NCBI RefSeq assembly: GCF_001895145.1 | Contig: NZ_BDIR01000002.1 | Coordinates: 124,001-188,000, forward strand | Direction of reading: 5' to 3' | DNA length: 64,000 bases | Origin: Arcobacter sp. LA11 | GTDB lineage: Bacteria > Campylobacterota > Campylobacteria > Campylobacterales > Arcobacteraceae | In this document: positions 51,828 through 60,194 of the stretch, one piece after another | Layout of the letters: each line of letters starts with the position of its first letter | How positions within the stretch are numbered: the first letter of the stretch is position 1 | Position numbers and translations under genes: made by a program | Notes under the pieces: model-generated | Told to the model about the DNA's origin: nothing | What the model saw: only the letters and a program-made list of their open reading frames with translations | The model's database searches: none

Positions 51828-53311
51828 TATTTTTCCTTAACTAAATATCTAAAAAAAGTATTAGCAAATTTTAAACCTGCCGAAATTTCTAATGTAGTAA
51901 ATTTTTTACTAAACCCTCTTTTTATCTCAATAAATTCTTCAAAAGATCTTCTAGGTGAAAGTTGTAATGCTCCAGCATTTTCAATTACAGGTTTATTTGG
52001 ATTCCCCGCCCAGTGTAATTCTTCGATAAATTCATTTCTAAACCAATAAGATCTAACATCATGGTTATTAATTCTTAGTTTTATTCCTAATACTCCTGCT
52101 GGACCTAAATAATGATTATCTTCAAACAATTCATTTGAAATAGAATTACTAACTAAACTTATTTCAGTATTACTCATAAAAGTATTGTCTAGATATATAA
52201 ATGAATTATTATCAGGTAAGTTTCCAAAACTTGTTATATGGTTATCTATAACTAGAATGAAACCATCACTTGAAATTAAATTTAAAAATCTATTTTGATT
52301 TTTCATTATTTCATCTTCTATTAAACCTTTGTTGATAATTAAATCTGCAATATCATTTACTTTATGTTCAATTAAATCAATATAGTTTAGTTTCTCTTTT
52401 GCTAAATAGTTTTGAATACCTAAAGAAAAAAGCTTTGTTTCTTCAATAGCTGCATTTTTAGTAATAGGATCAAGAAGTTTCTTTTTAAAATTGTGACATG
52501 CTAAAAGTCCCCAAAGTTTATTAGAAATTATTATAGGTATTGAAAATGAAGATTCAACTCCCATATTTTTCAAATATTCTATATGGACAGGTGAAACACT
52601 TCTTGTATCAGAATATGTAAGATCTGGAATATTTTTTGGTAGAGCAATAATATCTACATTTTTTGCTTTTGTATCTGCTATTATTCTAGAGGGATTTAGT
52701 ACATATAACTCCCTTGCAATTTTTGGTATATCTGAAGCTGGAAATCTAAGATCTAAATAACTTCCATATGAGTTTGACAAAATTTTTTCTGCAACAACTT
52801 TTCCACTCCAATCATCTTGAAATTGGTATAGCATGATTCTATCAAAATTAATTGTTTCTGAAACCATTTGCATATATGTTTGCAAATAGTCTTTATAACT
52901 TTCTTCTGAATCTGGGGTAATATAAAGTTCATTCATATCTCTATTTAAAACTTTTTCTTTTGCTTTTTGTGAAATTTTTTGGATATCTACTATAAAGTTG
53001 TCATCTGTTTTTGAAATTTTAAGATATATATTTTCATCTTTGATTTTTTGATAAACATATGGATGGTCTAATTTTTCATCTAAAAGTTTAAAATAGTTCA
53101 TCCAGTTAGGTAGTAAAGTTTCAATTCTTTTACCTAAAAGTTCATCAACACTAAAGTTTATAAATTCATTAATATTTTCTGCTACATGGGTGATTATAAG
53201 ATTGTTTTCGTTTATAACAATAATAGAACCAAAAGGTTGAATCATTCCTGAAAGATGTAATTGTTCTTGTTCGCAGGTTTGTAATAGTTTATCAAGTTCT
53301 TTATTGTTCAT
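51827..53311 (-). CDS. bphP: Bacteriophytochrome photosensory core without output domain (PAS-GAF-PHY)
   Basis: 494 residues: PAS about 15-125, GAF about 140-320, PHY about 330-494. Biliverdin-type features: Cys13 in QTCEQEQLHLSGMIQPFG (bilin-linking Cys of bacteriophytochromes), DRIMLYQFQDDWSGKVVAE, PASDIP with its Asp at about 194, SVSPVHIEYLKNMGV (His about 243), GLLACHNF (His about 273), PHY tongue HWAGNPNKP and SPRRSFEEF (about 453). The protein stops a few turns into the signalling helix, so no kinase or cyclase is attached. A heme oxygenase lies 9 bases upstream and a CheB-CheR protein starts on its stop codon. AGGATATAAAA precedes the ATG. Confidence 0.95.
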   Translation of the reverse strand: MNNKELDKLLQTCEQEQLHLSGMIQPFGSIIVINENNLIITHVAENINEFINFSVDELLGKRIETLLPNWMNYFKLLDEKLDHPYVYQKIKDENIYLKISKTDDNFIVDIQKISQKAKEKVLNRDMNELYITPDSEESYKDYLQTYMQMVSETINFDRIMLYQFQDDWSGKVVAEKILSNSYGSYLDLRFPASDIPKIARELYVLNPSRIIADTKAKNVDIIALPKNIPDLTYSDTRSVSPVHIEYLKNMGVESSFSIPIIISNKLWGLLACHNFKKKLLDPITKNAAIEETKLFSLGIQNYLAKEKLNYIDLIEHKVNDIADLIINKGLIEDEIMKNQNRFLNLISSDGFILVIDNHITSFGNLPDNNSFIYLDNTFMSNTEISLVSNSISNELFEDNHYLGPAGVLGIKLRINNHDVRSYWFRNEFIEELHWAGNPNKPVIENAGALQLSPRRSFEEFIEIKRGFSKKFTTLEISAGLKFANTFFRYLVKEK

Positions 53312-53320
53312 TTTTATATC

Positions 53321-53893
53321 CTATGAGTCTATATGTTTTTTTAAAGCAATGAAAACTTCACTTGCTCCTAATGTCGCCTCATATTCATTTATATTTGTAT
53401 TATCAAGCCAATTTGAATAACTCATCCACATAGGCATGGTATTTTCATTGTAACTTTTATAATATCTTAAAGGAATATCTTTATCAAAATTTGTAGTCAT
53501 GATTTTTACTATTTGTAATCCACCCATAGTAGAACCCTCAAGTACATATAGTGCCCCTGCTATTGAATCAAGATTGTTAAGTGTATTAAATTCTAATTTT
53601 TCATTATTTGTATCTAATGAAATATCGAAAGATTTTAAATCTTCTTCAAGCCATAATTGTTTCTCTAGTCGCTCTTTTATATCTAATAAACCATTTTCTT
53701 GAAATTGTTTTTCAAAAGATTTTATTTTTGGTTCAAGTATTTTTATAAATTGATATAATTTTATTAATAAAAAAATATATCGTTCTTTAGTTAAATTATT
53801 ATCTTTAATTTCATTAAAAATTGTTGAAAACTCAAGCCAGTCATGTAGAGGCTTAGTAGTATTTTTTAAATGACTTTTTAATCCTATTTTCAT
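53321..53893 (-). CDS. bphO: Heme oxygenase (BphO-like), biliverdin supplier
   Basis: A 190-residue heme oxygenase that opens heme to biliverdin, CO and iron. Proximal His17 in TKPLHDWLEFS and the distal helix YVLEGSTMGGLQIVKIM (about 117-133) with its Gly pair are clear. These are the marks of phytochrome-associated BphO enzymes. It is the first gene of the operon, 9 bases before the phytochrome, which makes biliverdin supply its likely job; iron recovery from heme is the alternative. Only a weak Shine-Dalgarno (AAGAG) precedes the ATG. Confidence 0.94.
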   Translation of the reverse strand: MKIGLKSHLKNTTKPLHDWLEFSTIFNEIKDNNLTKERYIFLLIKLYQFIKILEPKIKSFEKQFQENGLLDIKERLEKQLWLEEDLKSFDISLDTNNEKLEFNTLNNLDSIAGALYVLEGSTMGGLQIVKIMTTNFDKDIPLRYYKSYNENTMPMWMSYSNWLDNTNINEYEATLGASEVFIALKKHIDS

Positions 53894-53923
53894 ATATTAC
53901 TCTTATTATTTAAATTTTATTTT

Positions 53924-53949
53924 TGTATCAAGATTGTATCAAGATTATA
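53924..53949 (-). promoter_or_regulatory. Promoter region of the phytochrome operon with 11-bp tandem repeat
   Basis: On the plus strand TGTATCAAGAT occurs twice in perfect tandem (53924-53934 and 53935-53945). On the minus strand this gives three -10-like hexamers at 11-bp steps: TATAAT (53949-53944), TACAAT (53938-53933) and TACAAA. The leader to the bphO ATG would be about 33-44 bases. One-turn spacing is what a regulator binding in tandem or alternative start points would need. Confidence 0.6.
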
Positions 53950-54033
53950 ACCTAATGTATATTAATAATAAAAAAAAACTAATTTATTATTATTTTTTTT
54001 ATGCTGATTAAAAGAATTTTATTTTTAATTAGT
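53950..54033. other. AT-rich divergent spacer between bphO and dedA
   Basis: Long A and T runs (A9 at about 53971, T8 near 53993) without a gene. It separates two divergent promoters. No operator palindrome is obvious. Confidence 0.3.
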
Positions 54034-54039
54034 TACAAT
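54034..54039 (+). promoter_or_regulatory. -10 box of dedA
   Basis: AGTTACAATCG contains TACAAT with about 31 bases to ATG 54071; AAGGATAG is the ribosome site. Confidence 0.5.
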
Positions 54040-54070
54040 CGCATTATTAAAAAGTTAAGGATAGTATTAA

Positions 54071-54709
54071 ATGCTTCATGAAATAGTAGATTTTGTTGTA
54101 AAAATTGTTGGTGATTTAGGCTATATTGGAATTTTTGTGATGATGTTTTTAGAAAGTTCATTTTTTCCATTTCCTTCTGAAGTAGTTATGATTCCAGCTG
54201 GATATTTAGCTTACAAAGGTGAAATGAATTTGGCAATTGCGATTTTTGCAGGAATTGCAGGAAGCTTGGCTGGTGCAGTATTTAATTATTATTTAGCAAT
54301 GAAGTTTGGAAGACAGTTTTTAAGTAAATATGGGAAATATGTATTAGTAAAAGAAGAGACTTTAGAAAAAATGGAAAACTTCTTTGCTAAACATGGACAT
54401 ATATCTACTTTCTCAGGAAGGCTTATCCCTGCTGTTAGACAATATATATCACTTCCTGCTGGTTTAGCTAAAATGAATCTTTGGAAATTTTCTTTGTATA
54501 CTAGTTTAGGGGCTGGAATTTGGGTTTTAATTTTAGCACTTCTTGGATATTTTATAGGTTCAAATCAGGACTTAATTGATGAGTATTTAAAAACTATAAT
54601 TATCTCAATATTAGTTGCCCTTGCTGTTTTTATTTTATTTTATATTAGAATTAAAATGAAAAAAGGTGTTATTAAAAAATGGAGAAGAGAGTGGAAACAA
54701 AAGCAATAG
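54071..54709 (+). CDS. DedA family membrane protein
   Basis: 212 residues, about five spans. The family signature is present: [20 protein letters not shown] at about 29-48 and [18 protein letters not shown] at about 118-135 (the R-x3-R-x3-P type motif). DedA proteins are now viewed as lipid translocases (undecaprenyl phosphate or phospholipids); the substrate here is unknown. The C-terminus is strongly basic. It overlaps the following reductase gene by 19 bases. Confidence 0.92.
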   Translation: MLHEIVDFVVKIVGDLGYIGIFVMMFLESSFFPFPSEVVMIPAGYLAYKGEMNLAIAIFAGIAGSLAGAVFNYYLAMKFGRQFLSKYGKYVLVKEETLEKMENFFAKHGHISTFSGRLIPAVRQYISLPAGLAKMNLWKFSLYTSLGAGIWVLILALLGYFIGSNQDLIDEYLKTIIISILVALAVFILFYIRIKMKKGVIKKWRREWKQKQ

Positions 54710-55329
54710 TTACAGGCTATTCTTCAGGAATTGGTAAAGCAATTTGTGAAACCTTAGAGACTAATGGATATAAAGTTTTTAAATTAGAATCAAGACTTGA
54801 AGATAGTGTTCACTTAGAATTAGAAGTTAAGACTTTATTAAAGACTCATGATATAGATTTACTTGTAAATTGTGCAGGAGTAGGGGTTTTTAAGCCCCAT
54901 GAAGAAATATCAATTCATAAAATAAAAGAGTTAATAGATGTTAATTTAACTGCACCTATACTTCTTGCGAATCTTTGTCTTAGAAGTCTTAAAAAAACAA
55001 AAGGTCATATTATAAATATAGCTTCAGTTGAAGCAACAAGACACTCAAAGTTTTCAGCACTTTATACAGCTACAAAGTCAGGTTTAAGAGATTTTGGTTT
55101 AGCTTTATTTGAAGAGTTGCGAAAAGCTGATGTAAAAGTTACCACAATAAATCCAGATCTTACAAAAACAAATTTTTTTGATGAGTTTAATTTTGAACCA
55201 AGTGAAAATAAAGAAGCACATCTCTTAGCAGAAGATATTGCTAAATCAGTATTAAAAATTATAGAGTTTGATGGTGTGGTTACTGATATTACTATTAGAC
55301 CACAACGTTTAGAGATAAAGAAGAAGTAA
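54691..55329 (+). CDS. Short-chain dehydrogenase/reductase
   Basis: A 212-residue SDR. Cofactor loop [12 protein letters not shown] at the N-terminus, NCAG (for NNAG), INIASVEA with the catalytic Ser, [11 protein letters not shown] (Tyr-x3-Lys). The absence of a long C-terminal loop leaves the substrate open. I take GTG 54691 because GGAG lies 6 bases before it; the ATG at 54679 is in frame but lacks a site. Overlaps dedA by 19 bases and is followed after 6 bases by a membrane protein, so the three are one operon. Confidence 0.87.
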   Translation: METKAIVTGYSSGIGKAICETLETNGYKVFKLESRLEDSVHLELEVKTLLKTHDIDLLVNCAGVGVFKPHEEISIHKIKELIDVNLTAPILLANLCLRSLKKTKGHIINIASVEATRHSKFSALYTATKSGLRDFGLALFEELRKADVKVTTINPDLTKTNFFDEFNFEPSENKEAHLLAEDIAKSVLKIIEFDGVVTDITIRPQRLEIKKK

Positions 55330-55335
55330 TATAAC

Positions 55336-56157
55336 ATGGAGTTTGTAAAACAAAATTGGAATAAGTTTTTAATCTTTTTTATATCATTAATTGTTCTTAT
55401 TGTGATTTTTACTTTTGCAATTGATATAAAATCAAAAGCTTTAATTGATGATGCTTTTACTCAAGCAGTAGTTGTTTTTGGAAGTGCAAAAGCTTTAAAT
55501 GCAGTTATTTCTTTAGCTCAAGGTACAGAAATAGATTTACCCTTTTTAACTATTGCAGTTGGAGAAATATTAGATCCTATAAATGATTTAGTAGAACAAT
55601 TTGCTTTTGTAATGCTTGCTAGTTTAACTTCCCTTGGTATTCAAAAAATACTGATGAATTTTGTAACAGCTGATTTATATAATATTACTTTAGCTAGTTG
55701 CTTAATTGTTCTAAATATTTGGTTATATTTACGTTTTAGAAAAGATGATAAGATACGAATACTTTTTTTTAAAATCACAATAATTTTATTGTTTTTACGT
55801 TTTGCTGTTCCTTGTATTAGCTTGGTTAATGATTTATCATATGAGTACTTTGTCAAGCCACATTATAATATTGAACAACTTAATGAAAATATTATCAAAG
55901 TCAAAGAAGATATTAGTAAAGTTACAAATGAAACTATACAAAAAAAAGATAATTCATTTCTTGATAAGATGATAGAGAAGTTTGATTCTAAATATTATCT
56001 AGAGAAAGTAAATCAGTATCAAAAAGCTGTTGATAACTCAAGTGAATATATAGTCTCTTTAATTATCGCTTTTATTTTTCAAACCATATTTTTACCAATA
56101 GTTTTCCTTTTTAGCCTCTATTATTTAATCAGAGGCTTATTTTCTATTGGTAAATAA
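55336..56157 (+). CDS. Multi-span membrane protein, unknown
   Basis: 273 residues. Hydrophobic spans at about 11-31, 88-108, 118-135, 143-165 and 238-262; between the last two lies a 65-residue soluble helical segment rich in Lys/Glu/Asn (IEQLNENIIKVKEDISKVTN), probably a periplasmic coiled coil. No family recognised with confidence. Follows the SDR gene by 6 bases and is convergent with the exporter genes. Confidence 0.7.
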   Translation: MEFVKQNWNKFLIFFISLIVLIVIFTFAIDIKSKALIDDAFTQAVVVFGSAKALNAVISLAQGTEIDLPFLTIAVGEILDPINDLVEQFAFVMLASLTSLGIQKILMNFVTADLYNITLASCLIVLNIWLYLRFRKDDKIRILFFKITIILLFLRFAVPCISLVNDLSYEYFVKPHYNIEQLNENIIKVKEDISKVTNETIQKKDNSFLDKMIEKFDSKYYLEKVNQYQKAVDNSSEYIVSLIIAFIFQTIFLPIVFLFSLYYLIRGLFSIGK

Positions 56158-56159
56158 AT

Positions 56160-56630
56160 TTATATAATAGGTCTATTATATCTTATGTAATAAAGTGATG
56201 GCAATGCTAATCCAAATCCAATTCCACCAAGAATTGTAATTGTTTTTAAAGAGTTTTCAATAAACATTGAAATAAGTTCTGGTGTTACTCCATGAGCATT
56301 CATATCTATTAAGTTTATCATTGCTGTAAATGCATATGTTCCAGGAAGTAGTGGAATAATTGAAGCAATAGTATAAACAGGTCTTGGAATTATATATTTT
56401 CTTGACCAATAAAGTGCAACTATTCCAATGACTGTTGAAGCTAAAAAAGTAGCAAGTTCAATTGATACATCAAAATCTAATAAAATAAATCTCGTTGTAT
56501 AAGTTATAGCTCCTCCAATACCACAATAAACTAAAGTGTGTTTTGGTACATTAAAAACCATACCAAATCCTATTGCAGGAATTGCTGCAAAGATGGCATT
56601 TATAAGGTATTGTAAAATTAATTCATTCAT
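56160..56630 (-). CDS. YjjB-type small subunit of a split ThrE-family exporter
   Basis: 156 residues with about five spans (AIPAIGFGMVFNVP, IGGAITYTTRFILL, FLASTVIGIVALYWSRK, IIPLLPGTYAFTAMINL, TILGGIGFGLALPSLYYIR). The LLPGTYAF segment is typical of the ThrE_2 (DUF3815) domain. In E. coli the pair YjjP-YjjB exports succinate; fused relatives export threonine and serine. It directly follows the YjjP-type gene, so the two form one transporter. Substrate not determinable. Confidence 0.85.
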   Translation of the reverse strand: MNELILQYLINAIFAAIPAIGFGMVFNVPKHTLVYCGIGGAITYTTRFILLDFDVSIELATFLASTVIGIVALYWSRKYIIPRPVYTIASIIPLLPGTYAFTAMINLIDMNAHGVTPELISMFIENSLKTITILGGIGFGLALPSLYYIRYNRPII

Positions 56631-57425
56631 TTACCATCCTTCTAGATTTAATAATGCAAAAGCCAAAATAATACCAATACTTGTAGCAATTGTAAGTAAT
56701 ACAGCTTGCATCCAACGACCCCAACCCATTGCTAAATAACCTTTTACTGCATCTAAAACAGAATTTACAAAAGGGAAACCAGGTGCAAGTAAAATTACAC
56801 TTGAAGATAGGGCAATATTTGGTGTGGAACTAAAATGATAAATTTGTGATAGTCCTGCTATTACTGTTGCAACAAAAGCTGTTACCCCAAAGGTTATAAT
56901 CATAACAAACTTTTTTCTTGCAAGTTCTTGTCTTGTAAACATTGCTACTGATGAAGCTACAAAAGTAGTTAAAAAAGCTTGCCAATCTGCTCCATAAAGA
57001 TATGCAAAAGAAGCACAAGAAAGCCCTACCATGATTACTACTAACCATCTGTTATAGTAATTTGGTTGAATCTCTTTTATTGTTTTAAATACAAAATCTA
57101 CATTGTATTTCAATTTTTCAACATCATGACACATTTTTTGAACATCACAAACAATAGACATATTGATTGGTTTGTGGTGTGCTCTTCTTGTAGTTGTTAC
57201 TGATTGAGTTTGATTTTTACTTAGCGTACTTAATACAATGGCTGATGGAATTAAAGATACTTCAACTGAATCCACACCTAAAGCTTTTCCAAGCCTTTGT
57301 GCAGTTGTTTCTATAAGTGTACTTTCTGCTCCAAATTCTAACATTAAAACAGCTGCTTTGATTATTGCTCTTGTAATTTTAGTTTGTTCTTCGTAAGTTA
57401 ATTTTATTTCTTGTTGTTCGTCCAT
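56631..57425 (-). CDS. YjjP-type large subunit of a split ThrE-family exporter
   Basis: 264 residues. A soluble N-terminal ThrE_1 (DUF1212) domain of about 125 residues (ALMLEFGAEST-like LMLEFGAESTLIETTAQRLGKALG, IPSAIVLSTLSKNQ, TTTRRAHHKPINM) precedes about five spans, with the PGFPFVNSVLDAVKGYLAMGWGR loop as in the family. Stop and start are directly adjacent to its neighbours on both sides (0 bases), so it is in an operon with the YjjB-type subunit and the SdiA-regulated-type protein. Confidence 0.88.
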   Translation of the reverse strand: MDEQQEIKLTYEEQTKITRAIIKAAVLMLEFGAESTLIETTAQRLGKALGVDSVEVSLIPSAIVLSTLSKNQTQSVTTTRRAHHKPINMSIVCDVQKMCHDVEKLKYNVDFVFKTIKEIQPNYYNRWLVVIMVGLSCASFAYLYGADWQAFLTTFVASSVAMFTRQELARKKFVMIITFGVTAFVATVIAGLSQIYHFSSTPNIALSSSVILLAPGFPFVNSVLDAVKGYLAMGWGRWMQAVLLTIATSIGIILAFALLNLEGW

Positions 57426-58250
57426 TTATTCTTCTAAATATTTTTTAATTTTAAGTATCTGTCCCTTATCATCAGCGATATAAAGATTACCTTTTTTATC
57501 AAAAGCAATTCCTTCTTGAGCAAATTTTTTAGGAAGTTTATCTTTTTTTAGTATTTTCTTTTTATTGATATCATAGCTAACTATGAAGTTGTTATTATCG
57601 CTTATCATGTATAATATATCACCAATAAAAGTAAGTCCTGAGATATCTGTAAGTCCATGATTTATTATATTTTCTATTTTTTGTTTTTTCTTCTTTAAAT
57701 CATAATTTATTATTACAATAACAGAAGAATCATTTTTAGGATAAAGCTTATTTGATTGATTAGAAAGATAAATTTTATTATTTTTTAATGCAATTCCTTC
57801 AATTCCATCAGAACCCTTTTTTAATACTTTAACACCTTCATAGGTTCTTTTTACTGATATTTCATTTATTTTTTTAAAATCATCTTTTGAGAGAATTAAA
57901 ATATTTTCTTTTCCTTCAATTGCTAATAAAAGAACATTATTTTTATCATCAACTACTATTCCTTCAAAATCATATTTTCCTATTTTCTTTTCTCTTAAAA
58001 TTTTACCTTTTTTAGATAATTCATATAAGGAACCTTCGTCATTAACTACAAAAAGTGAGTTTGATTTTGTTGAATAACTTATTCCAGAGGCTTCAGGTAT
58101 TTTTGCTATGACTTTTTCTTTTGCAAATAGATTTTGTACTGACATTATAATTAATATTCCTAATAAAATTTTTTTACTTGAAAGTAGGACTCTACTTTGT
58201 TCTATCATATTTTTTCTTTCATTTTTTTGTAATTTTACTGAAATATTCAT
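57426..58250 (-). CDS. SdiA-regulated (YjiK-like) exported beta-propeller protein
   Basis: 274 residues. After an unusual basic N-terminus comes a hydrophobic segment (ILLGILIIMSVQNLFA) of signal-peptide type, then repeated blades with ASGISYSTKSNSLFVVNDEG, FEGIVVDDKNNVLLLAIEG, GIEGIALKNNKIYLSNQ, DISGLTFIGDILYMISDNN and QEGIAFDKKGNLYIADD. This EGI-x-hydrophobic-D pattern is the SdiA-regulated/YjiK domain; no biochemical role is established. Two starts are possible: ATG 58250 (no Shine-Dalgarno) and ATG 58208 (MIEQSRV). A paralogue lies at 61569-62450. Confidence 0.85.
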   Translation of the reverse strand: MNISVKLQKNERKNMIEQSRVLLSSKKILLGILIIMSVQNLFAKEKVIAKIPEASGISYSTKSNSLFVVNDEGSLYELSKKGKILREKKIGKYDFEGIVVDDKNNVLLLAIEGKENILILSKDDFKKINEISVKRTYEGVKVLKKGSDGIEGIALKNNKIYLSNQSNKLYPKNDSSVIVIINYDLKKKKQKIENIINHGLTDISGLTFIGDILYMISDNNNFIVSYDINKKKILKKDKLPKKFAQEGIAFDKKGNLYIADDKGQILKIKKYLEE

Positions 58251-58269
58251 AACTTATAAATTAGTTTCC

Positions 58270-58277
58270 ATTATAAT
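58270..58277. promoter_or_regulatory. Shared palindromic -10 element (ATTATAAT) of two divergent genes
   Basis: ATTATAAT reads TATAAT on both strands. It lies 19 bases from the minus-strand ATG 58250 and 32 bases before the plus-strand TTG 58310, so the two directions would use overlapping -10 boxes and compete. Confidence 0.5.
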
Positions 58278-58309
58278 ACAATACTTAAATGACAAAAGGA
58301 TGACAATAG

Positions 58310-58639
58310 TTGAAGGATTTAACAAAATACTTTTTAGATAAAGAAGTTTTATTCAAAGAGATAAAAGAGATATCACCAAAAGAGTTAGGTAGTAGAAAAA
58401 AAATAGAAATATATATTGCAACTTCTGTAAAAAAAGAGTTCTACGCAATATTTATAATTGATGCAAAGAGTAGATTTATAAGAAAAAATGCAAATGATTT
58501 ATTAGAGTTGTATTCTAAATTAGTAGATTTCCAAGAACATAATTTTAAGAAAAAAGAGTTACTTATTTCTTCTGCTTTATGCTCTAAAGCAAAGAAGTTT
58601 TTAGAAGAAAACAAATGGAGTGTAAGAATAGATTACTAA
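58310..58639 (+). CDS. Conserved small soluble protein, unknown
   Basis: 109 residues, charged, without signal peptide: KKIEIYIATSVKKEFYAIFIIDAKSRFIRKNANDL, then a C-terminal SALCSKAKKFLEENKWSVRI. The predicted alpha/beta composition and the absence of Cys pairs or known motifs prevent a call. Starts at TTG 58310; AAAAGG lies 11 bases upstream. It lies 9 bases before the TraB/GumN-type gene and is likely co-transcribed with it. Confidence 0.7.
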   Translation: MKDLTKYFLDKEVLFKEIKEISPKELGSRKKIEIYIATSVKKEFYAIFIIDAKSRFIRKNANDLLELYSKLVDFQEHNFKKKELLISSALCSKAKKFLEENKWSVRIDY

Positions 58640-58648
58640 AGGAAAAAA

Positions 58649-59509
58649 ATGTTTTATTTCTCTAAGTTAATAATATTTATTTTATTGTTAGTTATTAGTC
58701 TACAAGGAAATTCTTCTGTTTGGAAGGTTACAAAGAAAGATGGTAATTTTATTTATATTGGAGGGACAATACATCTCTTGTCAAAAGAAGATTACCCTCT
58801 AAAGAGGCAATTTGAGGATGCTTTTCATAATTCAGATGATATAGTATTTGAAGCTGATATATCAAAGTTCCAAACCCAAGAGTTTATAGAATTTGTGCAA
58901 GAAAAAAGTTTATACAAAAATGGTCAAACTATAAAAGATTTTTTGAGCATAGAGACTTATGAATCTTTAGAATCATATTTGAATTCAAAAAGATTACCAT
59001 TGCATATATTAAAAATGAAACCAGGTTTTCTCATTAGTTATCTTGCAGTGGTTGTTTATGCAGAAGAAGGAATGAGTCTTCCTGGTGTTGATAACTATTT
59101 TGAGCAAAAAGCAAAAAAGCAAAATAAAGAAATTTTCTATTTGGAAGAGGGGAAAGAACAAATAGAATATATTTCAAATATGGGTATTGGCAATGAAGAA
59201 AATTTTATAAAATATAATTTAGCTGAGATGGAAAATGCATCAAAGCAAATTGCTATGATTAGAAAATCATGGAAAAATGGTGATCTAGAGTTAATCAAAA
59301 AAGAAATGTTACATGATTTTAAAATAAAATTCCCAAAAACATATGAAGAACTTCTAGTAAGAAGAAATAATAACTGGATGCCAAAAATAGAAAAAATGTT
59401 TATATCAAAAGATATTGAATATGTACTTGTTGGTTTTTTACATCTTGTTGGAGAAGATAGTATTTTATATAAACTTCAAAAGTTAGGATATAAAATAGAA
59501 AAAATCTAA
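58649..59509 (+). CDS. TraB/GumN family exported protein
   Basis: 286 residues with a signal peptide (LIIFILLLVISLQG). The family marks are IYIGGTIHLLSKEDYPL near residue 35 (GT-x-H), EADISKF, LKPGFLI-like KMKPGFLISYLAVVVY, LPGVDNYFEQKA, the RNNNWMPKIEKM repeat and VLVGFLHLVGEDSI at about 264-277 (G-x-x-H-L-x-G). These belong to the TIKI/TraB hydrolase-like fold, so a metallopeptidase role is possible but unproven. AAAGGAAAAA precedes ATG 58649. Confidence 0.88.
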   Translation: MFYFSKLIIFILLLVISLQGNSSVWKVTKKDGNFIYIGGTIHLLSKEDYPLKRQFEDAFHNSDDIVFEADISKFQTQEFIEFVQEKSLYKNGQTIKDFLSIETYESLESYLNSKRLPLHILKMKPGFLISYLAVVVYAEEGMSLPGVDNYFEQKAKKQNKEIFYLEEGKEQIEYISNMGIGNEENFIKYNLAEMENASKQIAMIRKSWKNGDLELIKKEMLHDFKIKFPKTYEELLVRRNNNWMPKIEKMFISKDIEYVLVGFLHLVGEDSILYKLQKLGYKIEKI

Positions 59510-59536
59510 AACGGATTTATTAAAGAGTTAATTAGT

Positions 59537-59542
59537 TATAAT
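59537..59542 (+). promoter_or_regulatory. -10 box of coaX-hisG operon
   Basis: TAGTTATAATCC contains TATAAT 26 bases before TTG 59568, with AGGA as ribosome site 8 bases before the start. Confidence 0.6.
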
Positions 59543-59567
59543 CCTAAAAAACTTTAGGATTTACTAA

Positions 59568-60194
59568 TTGATTTTATGTGATATTGGAAATACTACTTTT
59601 CATTTTTTAATTGATGGGAAACATCAAAAATATTCTTTAAATGAAGAACTTCCAAGTTCTGATGAAATAATATATTTTATTTCTGTAAATGAAGAAGCAT
59701 CTTTAAAACTGATAAAAACTTATACAAAATGTATAGACTTAGAAAAATATTTAGATTTTAAAACTACTTATATTGGTATGGGATTAGATAGAAAAATTGC
59801 ATGTGTTGGTTACTCTGATGCAATTATTGTTGATGCAGGTAGTGCCGTTACTGTTGATATTATGAAAAATGGTATTCATGATGGAGGAATAATTCTTCCT
59901 GGATTAATGAACTTAAAAAATTTGTATAAGCAGATTTCACCAAAACTTGACTATGAAATAAATACAAAGGTAAATTTAGATAAAATCCCACTTTGTACAC
60001 AAGATGCGATATCTTATTCTATTTTAAAATCTATCATATTACCAATAAAAGAGTTAGCTTTAAAACAGCAGATTATATTTACTGGTGGAGATGGTGAATT
60101 TTTAAGTAGATATTTTGACAATTGTATTTATAAAAAAGATTTGATATTTGAAAACATGAAAGGGATTATTAATGCTAACAATTGCATTGCCTAA
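59568..60194 (+). CDS. coaX: Type III pantothenate kinase
   Basis: Phosphorylates pantothenate as the first step of CoA synthesis in bacteria lacking type I kinase. ASKHA fold of 208 residues: CDIGNTTFHF (phosphate 1 loop), YIGMGLDRKIACVGY (GxDR), VDAGSAVTVDIM (phosphate 2), GGIILPGLMNL, and FTGGDGEFLSRYF at the end. Start is TTG 59568. The last 23 bases overlap the hisG start, so these are translationally linked. Confidence 0.93.
   Translation: MILCDIGNTTFHFLIDGKHQKYSLNEELPSSDEIIYFISVNEEASLKLIKTYTKCIDLEKYLDFKTTYIGMGLDRKIACVGYSDAIIVDAGSAVTVDIMKNGIHDGGIILPGLMNLKNLYKQISPKLDYEINTKVNLDKIPLCTQDAISYSILKSIILPIKELALKQQIIFTGGDGEFLSRYFDNCIYKKDLIFENMKGIINANNCIA

Noticed and set aside
53950-54033. A- and T-runs as a possible inverted repeat or small RNA between bphO and dedA
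   Set aside because: The arms do not pair in the right orientation; it is low-complexity AT spacer.
59542-59559. Hairpin TCCTAAA / TTTAGGA that includes the coaX Shine-Dalgarno, at first a second case of SD hiding
   Set aside because: The TATAAT at 59537-59542 puts the transcript start at about 59549, so the 5' arm would not be in the RNA.
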